In this document: positions 1 to 8,160 of the stretch, one piece after another
Layout: the number at the start of each line of letters is the position of its first letter
Position numbering within the stretch: the stretch's first letter is position 1
NCBI GenBank assembly: GCA_009917695.1
Contig: JAACJG010000007.1
Location: 1 to 64,000, forward strand
DNA: 64,000 nucleotides
Source: Candidatus Rifleibacterium amylolyticum
GTDB taxonomy: Bacteria; Muiribacteriota; Ozemobacteria; Ozemobacterales; Ozemobacteraceae
Direction: 5' to 3'
Notes under the pieces: model-generated
Databases searched by the model: none
What the model was told of the DNA's origin: nothing
Seen by the model: the letters and a program-made list of their open reading frames with translations, nothing else
Program-made: the position numbers and the translations under genes

Positions 1-69
1 CCCTCCAGGTACAACCAGCATCCTTGTATTTTTTTACCTGTTGATACATAATTAGTTTAATCATTTGTG

Positions 70-118
70 TTTCCTTTAAGGGCGGCGCCTATGCCGACAC
101 CTTAAAGGAAATTTTTTT
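70..118 (+). terminator. Rho-independent terminator of a gene left of the window
   Basis: A perfect 12-bp stem (70-81 with 100-111, TTTCCTTTAAGG/CCTTAAAGGAAA) encloses an 18-nt loop that can itself form a short CGGC/GCCG hairpin. Seven T residues follow on the plus strand, so it most likely ends a plus-strand transcript that begins before the window. No coding sequence belonging to that transcript is visible. Confidence 0.75.
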
Positions 119-134
119 CTCTGTCAGTAAATGG

Positions 135-209
135 TTCCGCCACAACAGGGAAAACCAACTTCCGACTTCACAGGGAATTTACCCTTCCGCGATCGCAGGG
201 AATTTACAT
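135..209. repeat. Three tandem 25-bp repeat units
   Basis: Three adjacent 25-bp units (135-159, 160-184, 185-209) share the pattern TTCCG, six variable bases, CAGGGAA, then an AT-rich tail. Units 2 and 3 both carry CAGGGAATTTAC. The array lies between the terminator at 70-118 and the end of the GIY-YIG gene. No gene is seen in it and its role is unknown. Confidence 0.7.
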
Positions 210-215
210 TACCAT

Positions 216-449
216 TTACAGTTTGGCAAAAGCGTGCCCGGAACCATGTTTGAGATACTCCTCAAAGGCTTCGGCTTTGCAATCATCGGAAAAGGTTATT
301 GAGACAGCACAGTTCCATGGCCTGAATCTTGAAGTATGCGGTGATTTGCCGGCATTGTGCTCTACAAGTCGTTGCTCAAGATTTGTGGTTATGCCAACGT
401 ATCTCTTGCCTGGATGAGAAACAGATTCCAATAAATAAACCGTCTTCAT
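216..449 (-). CDS. Small GIY-YIG domain protein (YhbQ/UPF0213-like)
   Basis: This 77-residue protein carries the split motif of the GIY-YIG nuclease fold: YLLES near the N-terminus, then RYVGIT, with an Arg in the following helix (LEQRLVEHN) and a late Glu (EAFEEYLK). Stand-alone single-domain members of this size (YhbQ, UvrC N-domain-like) are common in bacteria, and their substrates are mostly unknown. The ATG at 449 is chosen because AGAGGA lies just upstream on the minus strand. A longer reading from 548 would run into a palindromic repeat and add a tail unlike the family. It stands alone, with a tandem repeat downstream and a REP-like palindrome upstream. Confidence 0.75.
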   Translation of the reverse strand: MKTVYLLESVSHPGKRYVGITTNLEQRLVEHNAGKSPHTSRFRPWNCAVSITFSDDCKAEAFEEYLKHGSGHAFAKL

Positions 450-487
450 GCTCTGATCCTCTTTAGATGTGTTTCTAAAATGAGAAA

Positions 488-588
488 GCCCTGCTTCGTT
501 CTTCTCAGCCCTTACGGGCTTCGAGTAACTTCGCAGGGCATTCTGCATAGCTCACCTGGCCTTCGGCCAGGATGAGCGACGCAGAATG
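488..588. repeat. REP-like composite palindrome
   Basis: Two neighbouring inverted-repeat structures are seen. The first has outer arms GCCCTGC/GCAGGGC (488-494, 533-539) and an inner AGCCC/GGGCT hairpin. The second has arms CATTCTGC/GCAGAATG (539-546, 581-588) around a perfect CCTGGCC-TTC-GGCCAGG hairpin (555-571). The CATTCTGC...GCAGAAT core recurs near 7843-7865, which indicates a dispersed repeat family. It directly abuts the 3' end of the tmRNA-like fragment. Confidence 0.6.
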
Positions 589-660
589 GAGGCGGCGGGA
601 ATCGAACCCGCGCCCGAAAAGGCTCACAGACACCGTCTACCATTATATCCTGCGTTTGTT
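587..660 (-). ncRNA. tmRNA-like 3' end fragment (ssrA remnant or att duplicate)
   Basis: Read on the minus strand, this segment ends with a T-arm (stem GCGGG/CCCGC, loop TTCGATT) followed by acceptor strand CGCCTCC and A. It is preceded by TTTTCGGGC, the layout typical of the tmRNA 3' end. A full tmRNA would need about 350 nt, a 5' GGAGGCG-type strand and the TTCGAC signature. Neither is found upstream, where the deaminase gene ends at 771. No permuted 5' half is seen downstream either. It is therefore read as a partial copy, such as the 3' end of ssrA duplicated by a mobile element. No integrase is visible in the window. CCA is not encoded. How far the fragment extends upstream of the T-arm is uncertain. 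Confidence 0.5.
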
Positions 661-770
661 TGTTTATAACTTTCGTAACCCACAGGCGGTTCTCTACTCA
701 TCCGAACCGTCTGGAAATTCGCGCAAAGCAAGAAATAACGCTGACGCCACTCGAATGACAACAACCGGAA

Positions 771-1559
771 TCAGCTCCTACCACTTTTCCAGTCGTGCGG
801 AAGAAGTTCGCCAAGAGAGACAGTGCAGCCCTCGGCAACCAGCACTTCGGCACCAGAGTTGGCAGAATGCAGCTGGCTGATGAATTCACGGCAGCGGCCG
901 CAGGGCGGCATTACCTTGCCATCCCAGTTGACGGCAACCAATCTGACAACCTGGCTCTCGCCTGCTGTTATCATGGCAGCAGCGGCGGCATGCTCGGCAC
1001 AGAAACCCATCGAGGAAGCAGTGTCGATACATACGCCGGTATAGATATTGCCATCGGCAGTCAATAGTGCAGCACCAACACCACCTGCTTCGGCAAATTC
1101 ACTCAGTTTACGAGGATTAAGAACTGCACGAGCACGCGTGCAAAGCTCCGAAAAATCAGCAAACCGCACAACTTTTTCCACGTCAGAAAGAAGTTTCACC
1201 CACTGCCGACGCCAGGCGGGCGCAGCAAAATCGTCGGGCCAGAACTCAACCTGCTTTTTGATCAGGCCATCGGCAACAGTATGAAAAGTAATCGCCCGCG
1301 CCTTAACATCACCGTCTGTTACCAGAACATCGGTGACGACAGCATCACCTTCACATACCATACTTACCAGCTCGAAACGCCACAAACCCTTCGCCGGGTA
1401 ATGACTGTTGAGCTCGGCAAAGTTGTCGCGACCACAGATCACTTCGCCAGACTGCGGCCAGTGACAGACAAAATCATCAGCCAGCCAGCGGCCGGCTGCA
1501 TAAAAATCGTTTGTCCGCATGCTTTCCCAGAATGATTCAACTACCTGTCGTGGCGTCAT
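771..1559 (-). CDS. NTF2/SnoaL-like domain fused to cytidine deaminase
   Basis: The 262-residue protein has two parts. Residues 1 to about 115 look like an NTF2/SnoaL-like cone fold (helix with VVESFWESMRTND, then W/F-rich strands). Residues from about 130 form a cytidine deaminase of tetrameric type, with the zinc and catalytic motif CAEHAA and the second zinc motif PPCGRCRE. All three Cys ligands and the catalytic Glu are present. The deaminase would convert cytidine or deoxycytidine to the uridine form for pyrimidine salvage. The role of the N-terminal domain is unknown; it may bind a small ligand or mediate dimerization. The usual bacterial CDA is about 130 residues, so the fusion doubles the length. 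The gene stands alone, with the H1-like gene upstream. Confidence 0.85.
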   Translation of the reverse strand: MTPRQVVESFWESMRTNDFYAAGRWLADDFVCHWPQSGEVICGRDNFAELNSHYPAKGLWRFELVSMVCEGDAVVTDVLVTDGDVKARAITFHTVADGLIKKQVEFWPDDFAAPAWRRQWVKLLSDVEKVVRFADFSELCTRARAVLNPRKLSEFAEAGGVGAALLTADGNIYTGVCIDTASSMGFCAEHAAAAAMITAGESQVVRLVAVNWDGKVMPPCGRCREFISQLHSANSGAEVLVAEGCTVSLGELLPHDWKSGRS

Positions 1560-1679
1560 GCTATGACCTCCCGTTTCAATCCTGGCAATATTTTACACCA
1601 ACACCTGCTGAAAAGCACATCGCCCCGCCGGCAGATGCCCGGCAGGGCGATGCAGCGAGAGTATCGCTACTTTGTGTTA

Positions 1680-2231
1680 CTACTTGATGCCAATCTTGAT
1701 GATCTTTTTGGCAGGAGCTGATGCAGCTTTTTTGGCCGGAGCAGCTTTCTTGACAGCAGCCTTTTTAACGGCGGGTTTGGCAGCAGCTTTTTTTACGGGC
1801 GCTTTCTTTACCGCAGCTTTTTTGGCGGGAGCGGCTTTCTTGGCCGGAGCTTTTTTAACAGCAGCCTTTTTTACCGGAGCCTTTTTGACCGCAGCTTTTT
1901 TGGCAGGTGCTTTCTTTACGGCAGCTTTCTTGGCCGGAGCAGCTTTTTTAACAGCAGCCTTTTTTACCGGAGCCTTCTTGACTGCAGCTTTTTTTACTGG
2001 AGCTTTTTTTGCCGGAGCAGCTTTCTTGACGACCTTGGCGGCAGCAGCTTTTTTGACGGGAGCCTTTTTTACTGCAGCTTTCTTGGCCGGAGCAGCCTTT
2101 TTAACCGCCGGTTTGGCAGCAACTTTTTTGGCCGGAGCCTTTTTTACCGCGGCCTTCTTAGCCGGAGCAGCCTTAGCAGCAGTCTTTTTCTTGGTTTCAT
2201 CAGCCTTGGACTTGGACTTGGAAATCGCCAT
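1680..2231 (-). CDS. Histone H1-like Lys/Ala/Pro-rich DNA-binding protein
   Basis: After a short N-terminus (MAISKSKSKADETKKK) the 183-residue protein is almost entirely Ala, Lys, Val and Pro in AAVKKAPVKKAA-type repeats, ending IIKIGIK. This matches the disordered C-terminal tails of eukaryotic H1 and the bacterial H1-like proteins (for example AlgP/Hc-type), which bind DNA through charge and may compact the nucleoid. The ATG at 2231 is preceded by AGGAGG, so it is preferred over an upstream in-frame ATG at 2249. The nucleotide repeat is imperfect and could expand or contract. No folded domain can be seen. Confidence 0.8.
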   Translation of the reverse strand: MAISKSKSKADETKKKTAAKAAPAKKAAVKKAPAKKVAAKPAVKKAAPAKKAAVKKAPVKKAAAAKVVKKAAPAKKAPVKKAAVKKAPVKKAAVKKAAPAKKAAVKKAPAKKAAVKKAPVKKAAVKKAPAKKAAPAKKAAVKKAPVKKAAAKPAVKKAAVKKAAPAKKAASAPAKKIIKIGIK

Positions 2232-2724
2232 AATTCCTCCTGGAATCAAAAAATAATTGGTTTGAAAACCTTATTAACATTTCAGAGCATCAATGCTGTG
2301 TAGTGGAATGATATCGCGTCAGGACTTCAGCATTGCAAAAGTATAATGAAAAGCTGCCGGTTACACAACCCTGAGCTGATCAGAAAACTTCTTGAACTAT
2401 TATCGGCTACCCGCATCGCCGGCGTAATAGGTAAAATAAAATATTTTTCAAAGCACGAAAATATTTTAGTTCAACCAGCTGATAATCACTGTCTGCGGCA
2501 ACCGCGAAACGGGCTGGCGAAACGCAGATACCTCCGGCGACAAGCATAAACCCAATCACTTCAAACCAGTTTACAGCTTAGCTGATTTGTCAGCGCTGGT
2601 TTTGATTTTTCTGACATGTGCGGTAAAATGCTGATCGCTACTTAATCTAATCGCACTTATTGAAATCGGTATTATTTTATGATACAAAATTCGTAGTCTT
2701 ACACAGTGAGGGTTTAAACAAGAT
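2232..2724. other. Intergenic region without a supported gene
   Basis: This stretch of nearly 500 bases separates the divergent H1-like and RND genes. A 67-codon plus-strand reading (2346-2549) has no ribosome binding site or recognisable sequence and is not called. An AT-rich stretch around 2430-2470 contains AAAATATTTT-type palindromes. A possible promoter for the RND operon lies at 2602-2629. Nothing else was recognised. Confidence 0.5.
2602..2629 (+). promoter_or_regulatory. Possible promoter of the RND operon
   Basis: TTGATT (2602-2607), a 16-base spacer ending GCGG, and TAAAAT (2624-2629) resemble a sigma-70 promoter. The same layout, including GCGGTAAAAT, occurs before the ATP-grasp gene at 55994-56021. 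The leader would be about 90 nt. A weaker alternative (TTGAAA at 2660, TACAAA at 2683) exists. Confidence 0.35.
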
Positions 2725-5700
2725 ATGAGCAATGATACAGCCAACGAACCCCAGGGCTTTATCGCCGGCACCGTCAGAGCATTTCTGACCGGGCCGCTGT
2801 CGATTCTGCTGATAGTGTTCGCCGTTATCGCCGGAAGCATGGCGATTTTCATGACTCCACGCGAAGAAGAGCCACAGATCGTCGTGCCGATGGTCGATAT
2901 CTATGTCGTTTTTCCTGGCCATTCGCCGCGGGAAGTAGAAGAACTGGTCACGCGACCACTCGAAAAACTGATGTGGCAGATCGATGGCGTCGAGCACGTT
3001 TACTCGATGAGCCGACGCGACCAGTCGATGGTCACAGTTCGCTTTTATGTCGGGCAGGATCGCGACCGCGCCATGGTCAAGATCCGCGACAAAATCGACG
3101 GCAACAGGGACATAGTGCCACCGGGCGTGCAGAACTGGATAGTCAAACCAGTTGAAATAGATGACGTGCCGATCGTAACCCTCACCCTGACATCGCCGGA
3201 AACCAGCCCGTCAGAACTGCGCCGCATCGCGGAAGAAGCCGAAGCCCGCCTCGCCGGAGTGCGCAATGTATTCAGATCAGAAATTCATGGCGGCTATCGG
3301 CGCGAGTTCAGAATCGAAGCCGACCAGACCCGTATGCAGGCTCTCGGCATCTGTTTCACCGATATATTCATGGCAATTGCCGGCAACAACTATACTGCCG
3401 ACAGCGGACGCATTATCGAAGGCGACAACAGCATGCGCATTCTCGCCGGCAACTCGATCAAATCAGCGTCTGAGATCGCGAGAATTCCGATCAGATCGAA
3501 CGAAGGACGCGCTGTCTACATCGAAGACGTAGCCCAGGTTCTCGATACGGTTAACGAACCCGACTGGTATCACCACTCGACCTGGGGCGATGCGGCAAAC
3601 CGCGATAATTCAGGCGAACGTCACCCGGCCGTCACTCTTTCCTTCAGCAAGAAAAAAGGAACGAACGCCGTCGATGTCGCCCGCGAAATCATCGCCGAAG
3701 CCGAAAAGCTCAAGGGCAAAGTAATTCCACCCGAAGTCGACATGATCGTCAGCCGCAATTACGGCGAAACCGCCAACGAAAAAGTCAACGAACTGCTGTC
3801 GAGCATGCTGTTCGCCATTCTGACCGTTGTCGGCCTGATGGCCTTCACCATGGGATGGCGCGCCGCCGTGGTCGTCGGCCTGTCGGTGCCGGTCAGCTTC
3901 GCACTGGCCCTGTTCATCAATCTCATCGCCGGTTACACCATCAATCGCGTCACGCTGTTCGCGCTGATTCTCAGCCTCGGCCTCGTCGTCGATGACCCGA
4001 TCACCAACGTCGACAACATTCAGCGCCACCTGCAGATGGGCAAGGAACCGCCCGAAAAAGCCACAGTCACCGCAGTCATGGAAGTCATCATACCGGTCAT
4101 CATGTCGACACTCGCCATCATCGTGTCGTTTACGCCGATGTTCTTCATCACCGGCATGATGGGCCCCTACATGGGCCCGATGGCGATCAACGTGCCGCTG
4201 ACCGTAACCTTCTCAACCGTCTGCGCACTGACCTTCGTGCCCTGGGTTGGCTACAAACTTCTGCAGGGGGTAAAAAGCGATGAAACCACCAGCGATGACG
4301 GCGTGCCGCCCTGGATCAGACGTTTCTACCGCTGGTTGATTTCGCCTTTTCTCAAGAAGCGCAACGCTATTCTGCTGCTGATCGCTATTTTCGTCATGCT
4401 CGGCGCTTCCGGACTGCTGATGCTGTTTCGGAAAGTGCCGCTCAAGATGCTGCCTTTCGACAATAAAGACGAGCTGCAGCTGATCGTCGATATGCCGGAA
4501 GGCTCCTCGTTAGAGCTCACCGACCGGGCCGTGCGCGAATTCGAAAAGTATCTCGCGCGGGTCAACGAAGTAAAAAGCGTGCAGTCTTATGTCGGCATAC
4601 CGGCGCCGATCGACTTCAACGGTCTGGTGCGCCACTACAATCTCAGACGAAACCACAACAATGCAGATATCCGCATCAATCTCGCCGGCAAACACAAACG
4701 CAAGCAGCAGAGTCATGCCATCGCCCTGCGCCTGCGTAACGACCTGACTGCCATCGCCGAAAAATACAATGCCGTGGTCAGTATAGTCGAACTGCCGCCG
4801 GGCCCGCCGGTTTTCTCGACGCTCACCGTCGAAGTCTACGGTGACGAAGACCGCAGCTACGACGAAATTATCGCCGGCGCCGAATTCCTGCAGAAGCAGC
4901 TCAAAGAAGAAGACAGCGTGCATATCGCGCAGATCGACAACATGAACGAAAGCGAGCACGATCGCATCGTCTTTACTCCCGACGTGCAAAAAATCGCCAT
5001 GCACGGCCTCTCGGCCATGTCGCTGCAGCAGGCGCTGACACAGGCGCTCAGAGGCAATGTCGCCGGGGTCGCTCACGTCGCCAACGAACGCGAGCCGGTG
5101 CTGATCAGAATAAGACTGCCGCTGGCCGAACGCAACAATCTCAACCGCCTCAGCGAAATAACTCTGCGCGACCGCTCGGGCAAACTCGTAGCACTCGGCG
5201 AACTCGGCGAATTCAAAATCGAAAAAGAAGAGCAGGTCATTCAGCACAAGAACCTGCGGCCGGTAGTATTCGTCACCGCCGAATGCGTCGGCCGACCGCC
5301 GGCCGAGATCATTTTCGACATGCACCAGCGCCTGCGCGAAAACCCGCTGCCAGCCGGAATCACAGCAGAATGGGCCGGCGAAGGCGAATGGGAAATAACC
5401 GTGCGCGTCTTCCGCGACCTCGGCATCGCCTTCGGTATCGCGCTGATCGGCATTTACCTGCTGCTGGCGGTACAGATGAACAACTTCATCATGCCGTTGC
5501 TGGTAATGTCGGCGATTCCACTCACCATCATCGGCATCGCACCAGGCTTCTACCTGCTCAATCTGCTGGCGGCCGACGTTGTCGGCGGCTACCCTGACCC
5601 GATATTCTTCACTGCTACTGGTATGATCGGCATGATCGCGCTCGGCGGCATCGTCATCAGAAACAGTGTCGTTCTCATCGAATTCATTCAGGAAGCGGTA

Positions 5701-5964
5701 AAGCAGGGCATGACTCTTAAAGACGCCATACTCGAAAGCGGGGCGGTGCGCTTCCGGCCGATCATGCTGACTGCGGCAACCACTCTGCTGGGCGCCTGGC
5801 CGATCACTCTCGACCCGATCTTTTCGGGGCTGGCCTGGGCATTGATCTTTGGCCTGCTCGCCAGCACCGCGTTCACCATGCTTGTTGTTCCGACCATTTA
5901 CTATTTCAGCCAGACTGGCAACGAGTCTGTTGCTGCGAATAACGACCAGGAGAAAAAATCATGA
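2725..5964 (+). CDS. RND-family efflux transporter, inner-membrane pump
   Basis: The 1079-residue length and duplicated 1+5 TM plus large periplasmic loop layout are those of AcrB/CusA-type RND pumps. TM1 is near residues 22-43 and is followed by the conserved MTPREEEPQI stretch. The TM4 proton-relay pair is visible as GLVVDD (D423, D424). The second half has TM7 near residue 545 and a C-terminal TM bundle with GMIALGGIVIRNSVV. It would export substrates across the envelope by proton antiport. Drug-type and metal-type pumps cannot be told apart here, and no typical CusA metal Met triad was identified. It is translationally coupled to the adaptor gene by an ATGA overlap. No outer-membrane TolC-type gene is present. 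Confidence 0.95.
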   Translation: MSNDTANEPQGFIAGTVRAFLTGPLSILLIVFAVIAGSMAIFMTPREEEPQIVVPMVDIYVVFPGHSPREVEELVTRPLEKLMWQIDGVEHVYSMSRRDQSMVTVRFYVGQDRDRAMVKIRDKIDGNRDIVPPGVQNWIVKPVEIDDVPIVTLTLTSPETSPSELRRIAEEAEARLAGVRNVFRSEIHGGYRREFRIEADQTRMQALGICFTDIFMAIAGNNYTADSGRIIEGDNSMRILAGNSIKSASEIARIPIRSNEGRAVYIEDVAQVLDTVNEPDWYHHSTWGDAANRDNSGERHPAVTLSFSKKKGTNAVDVAREIIAEAEKLKGKVIPPEVDMIVSRNYGETANEKVNELLSSMLFAILTVVGLMAFTMGWRAAVVVGLSVPVSFALALFINLIAGYTINRVTLFALILSLGLVVDDPITNVDNIQRHLQMGKEPPEKATVTAVMEVIIPVIMSTLAIIVSFTPMFFITGMMGPYMGPMAINVPLTVTFSTVCALTFVPWVGYKLLQGVKSDETTSDDGVPPWIRRFYRWLISPFLKKRNAILLLIAIFVMLGASGLLMLFRKVPLKMLPFDNKDELQLIVDMPEGSSLELTDRAVREFEKYLARVNEVKSVQSYVGIPAPIDFNGLVRHYNLRRNHNNADIRINLAGKHKRKQQSHAIALRLRNDLTAIAEKYNAVVSIVELPPGPPVFSTLTVEVYGDEDRSYDEIIAGAEFLQKQLKEEDSVHIAQIDNMNESEHDRIVFTPDVQKIAMHGLSAMSLQQALTQALRGNVAGVAHVANEREPVLIRIRLPLAERNNLNRLSEITLRDRSGKLVALGELGEFKIEKEEQVIQHKNLRPVVFVTAECVGRPPAEIIFDMHQRLRENPLPAGITAEWAGEGEWEITVRVFRDLGIAFGIALIGIYLLLAVQMNNFIMPLLVMSAIPLTIIGIAPGFYLLNLLAADVVGGYPDPIFFTATGMIGMIALGGIVIRNSVVLIEFIQEAVKQGMTLKDAILESGAVRFRPIMLTAATTLLGAWPITLDPIFSGLAWALIFGLLASTAFTMLVVPTIYYFSQTGNESVAANNDQEKKS

Positions 5965-7136
5965 GCGAAACTCAGACCAAACCTGCTTCTAACGCCAGAT
6001 TCGGCAAATTTATCGGGCCAGTCGCCGGAGTCGGAGCCCTGCTGTTTTTGATGCTTTTTCAGGGTGGCTTCTTTGCCACCGGCCAGATTCTGCCCGGCAT
6101 CAATCTGGAAAAGCCGCAGAACATCGGCGAAACACTCAATATCGCCGAAACCAGTCGACCCGATTATTACCGGGCAATCGGCACGGTTCGAAGCCGTAAC
6201 GAAATCGACATCATGCCGCGCATCGTCGCACGCATAACTGAAATCAAAGTGCGCAGCGGCGACCGGGTTAAAGCCGGCGACGTGCTGGCGGTTCTCGACG
6301 CCCAGGATCTCAGCGCCGGCGTCGCGGCGAGCCAGGATCAGCTGCGAGCTGCCAATGCCGCTGTGGCCGCCGCCGACGAGCAGGTCAAAGCTGCCCGTGC
6401 CGTGCTCGATCTGGCCGCCAAAGACCTCGAACGAAACAAGTCACTGTTCGAAAAAAATGCAATCTCGCGCCGCGATTACGACCAGGCAATAACCGCCCAC
6501 AAACAGGCCGAAGCCGGCCTGCAGCAGGCTAACCAGCAGCGCTCAGGAGCTGCCGCCAATGCTGCCGCAATGTCACAGGGCATCAGGCAGGCACAGGCCG
6601 GGCTCGGCTATGCCACCCTCAACAGCCCGATCGATGCAGTTGTCGGCGAAAGACTGGCTGATCCGGGCGATCTCGGCAATCCGGCCACGGTTATGCTCAG
6701 ACTCTTCGACCCGACAACCCTGCTGCTCGAAGTTCCGGTGCGCGAATCACTGGTAAAAGAAGTTGCCATAGACTCGCAGGTAGAATACGAAGTGCCTGCT
6801 CTCGGCAGCAGTTACAAAGGTACGGTCAGAGAGATAGTTCCCTCGGTCGATCCACACAGCCGCACCTTTCTCGTCAAAGTCTGCATCGAGAATTCAGGCG
6901 GCCTGATTCCGGGAATGTTCGGTACAATCCAGATTCCGCTGAAGTCTGAGAAAAAGGTCATAATTATTCCGGAATCTGCTATAATCAGAACCGGTCAGCT
7001 CGAATCGGTAGTCGAGGTTATCAACGGCAGACTGCTGCGAAGACAGATCAGAAGCATAGATGCCGGCAACGGCATGCGCGAAGTGGTTTCCGGCCTCAAA
7101 GCCGGCCAGATCATTCAGGGAAGTCCCAGAAGCTGA
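5961..7136 (+). CDS. RND periplasmic adaptor (membrane fusion protein)
   Basis: The protein has 391 residues. An N-terminal membrane segment (about 18-37) is followed by a biotinyl-lipoyl half ([20 protein letters not shown]), an Ala/Gln-rich coiled-coil hairpin (about 115-205), the second lipoyl half ([14 protein letters not shown]) and a beta-barrel with a membrane-proximal region. This is the order of HlyD/AcrA-type adaptors that bridge the RND pump to an outer-membrane channel. The start overlaps the pump stop by 4 bases (ATGA). Pump-before-adaptor is the less common order. The anchor looks like an uncleaved TM helix, since no lipobox Cys is seen. Confidence 0.92.
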   Translation: MSETQTKPASNARFGKFIGPVAGVGALLFLMLFQGGFFATGQILPGINLEKPQNIGETLNIAETSRPDYYRAIGTVRSRNEIDIMPRIVARITEIKVRSGDRVKAGDVLAVLDAQDLSAGVAASQDQLRAANAAVAAADEQVKAARAVLDLAAKDLERNKSLFEKNAISRRDYDQAITAHKQAEAGLQQANQQRSGAAANAAAMSQGIRQAQAGLGYATLNSPIDAVVGERLADPGDLGNPATVMLRLFDPTTLLLEVPVRESLVKEVAIDSQVEYEVPALGSSYKGTVREIVPSVDPHSRTFLVKVCIENSGGLIPGMFGTIQIPLKSEKKVIIIPESAIIRTGQLESVVEVINGRLLRRQIRSIDAGNGMREVVSGLKAGQIIQGSPRS

Positions 7137-7182
7137 ACAGGCTTCTGTCTATAACAACACTAAATCTCCAGGAGGAAACGTA

Positions 7183-7776
7183 ATGAGCAAACAGTTAAAA
7201 GGCACAAAGACCGCCGAAAATCTGATGAAGGCTTTTGCCGGTGAATGCCAGGCCCGCACCCGCTACACCTATTACGCATCGGTAGCCAAAAAAGAAGGTT
7301 TTCTGCAGATCGCTGACATCTTTATCGAAACTGCCGAGAACGAAAAGGAACATGCCAAGGTGTTCATGAAGCAGCTGCTCAAGTATGGCATGGACGGCGA
7401 AGTTGTCGTCATCAACAACGCCGGTTATCCGGTAGCCTATGCCGACACCCTCAAGAACCTGCAGTATGCCGCTGACGGCGAAAAAGAAGAGTGGTCAGAC
7501 CTTTACCAGGGCTTTGCCAAAACTGCTGAAGAAGAAGGTTTTGCTGATATCGCCGCCGTCTTCAAAAATGTCGCCAAGGTCGAAGAAAAGCACGAAGCCC
7601 GCTATCGCAAGCTGCACAAGAACGTTCAGGAACACACTGTTTTCAAGAAAAACGGCAAGGTTTACTGGAAGTGCAACAACTGCGGACACGTTCTCGAAAG
7701 CCTCGAAGCTCCGCCGAAATGCCCGGTCTGCGATCATGGCCGCGAACATTTCGAAGTATGGGTTGAAAATTACTGA
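7183..7776 (+). CDS. Rubrerythrin
   Basis: The 197-residue protein has the classic two-domain layout. A four-helix ferritin-like di-iron domain contains [13 protein letters not shown] and an EHAK-type ExxH helix, with a second ExxH near [13 protein letters not shown]-terminal rubredoxin-like domain has two CxxC knuckles (CNNCGH and CPVCDH). Rubrerythrins reduce hydrogen peroxide in the cytoplasm of anaerobes and microaerophiles. The ATG at 7183 follows a strong GGAGGAAACGTA site; readings starting earlier overlap the adaptor gene. It lies 46 bases after the adaptor stop and may share its transcript. A strong terminator follows. Confidence 0.95.
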   Translation: MSKQLKGTKTAENLMKAFAGECQARTRYTYYASVAKKEGFLQIADIFIETAENEKEHAKVFMKQLLKYGMDGEVVVINNAGYPVAYADTLKNLQYAADGEKEEWSDLYQGFAKTAEEEGFADIAAVFKNVAKVEEKHEARYRKLHKNVQEHTVFKKNGKVYWKCNNCGHVLESLEAPPKCPVCDHGREHFEVWVENY

Positions 7777-7800
7777 TCTCTGCAGATGAAGTTTTAAAAA

Positions 7801-7828
7801 GACCGCCGGTCACCCGGCGGTCTTTTTT
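7801..7828 (+). terminator. Rho-independent terminator after rubrerythrin
   Basis: Stem GACCGCCGG/CCGGCGGTC (7801-7809, 7814-7822) has a 4-base loop and is followed by six T residues. It closes the RND-adaptor-rubrerythrin unit. Confidence 0.9.
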
Positions 7829-7840
7829 GCTGAATGCAAT

Positions 7841-8118
7841 GTCATTCTGCGCGGAGCCGCAGAATCCATGTCTTTATTGCGAATCTGCGATAACGATAAG
7901 GGCAAACGCCTACTTTTCCATGATCCGATGCTGCTAACAGCGTGAATGTTGTCATTGCGAGGAGCGTAAGCGACGAAGCAATCTCACTGTTTTAAACAGG
8001 CTGTTGCCATGAACAATGAGATTGCTTCGTCGTTCTGCTGAGCAGAACTCCTCGCAATGACGGGTTTAAAACAGGCGTCAATTCTACGACAAGTTTACGT
8101 TTGCCCTGCGATAACGAT
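7841..8118. repeat. Cluster of palindromic dispersed repeats
   Basis: A small hairpin ATTCTGCG/CGCAGAAT (7844-7851, 7858-7865) is followed by a 111-bp imperfect palindrome. Its arms are GTCATTGCGAGGAG (7951-7964) and CTCCTCGCAATGAC (8048-8061), with inner arms CGACGAAGCAATCTCA (7971-7986) and its complement (8017-8032). The flanks carry CTGCGATAACGAT twice, and GGGCAAACG with its inverted copy. Repeats of the GTCATTGCGAGGAG type are scattered in many bacterial genomes. The structure fits a non-coding REP/MITE-like element. It fills the gap before the first phosphatase gene. Confidence 0.7.
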
Positions 8119-8160
8119 TACGATTACGAAGAGAGAAGAAGGATATGATAAAATAGACAA

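Noticed and set aside
135-209. CRISPR array
   Set aside because: Units are tandem without unique spacers, only three copies are present, and no cas genes are nearby.
587-660. Ordinary tRNA gene
   Set aside because: A T-arm and 3' acceptor strand are present, but no anticodon arm or matching 5' acceptor strand lies at tRNA distance.
572-880. Plus-strand reading beginning with WRRRESNPRPK
   Set aside because: This is the false translation typical of a tRNA or tmRNA T-arm read on the opposite strand; it also overlaps the deaminase gene.
1672-2256. Plus-strand Ala/Phe/Thr-rich reading opposite the H1-like gene
   Set aside because: It is the antisense of a Lys/Ala repeat and merely reflects low complexity; the minus strand has the ribosome binding site.
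2346-2549. 67-codon reading in the gap before the RND operon
   Set aside because: No ribosome binding site, no recognisable domain, and composition like non-coding DNA.
4510-5325. Long minus-strand reading inside the RND gene
   Set aside because: It is an antisense shadow of strong, conserved RND coding sequence.
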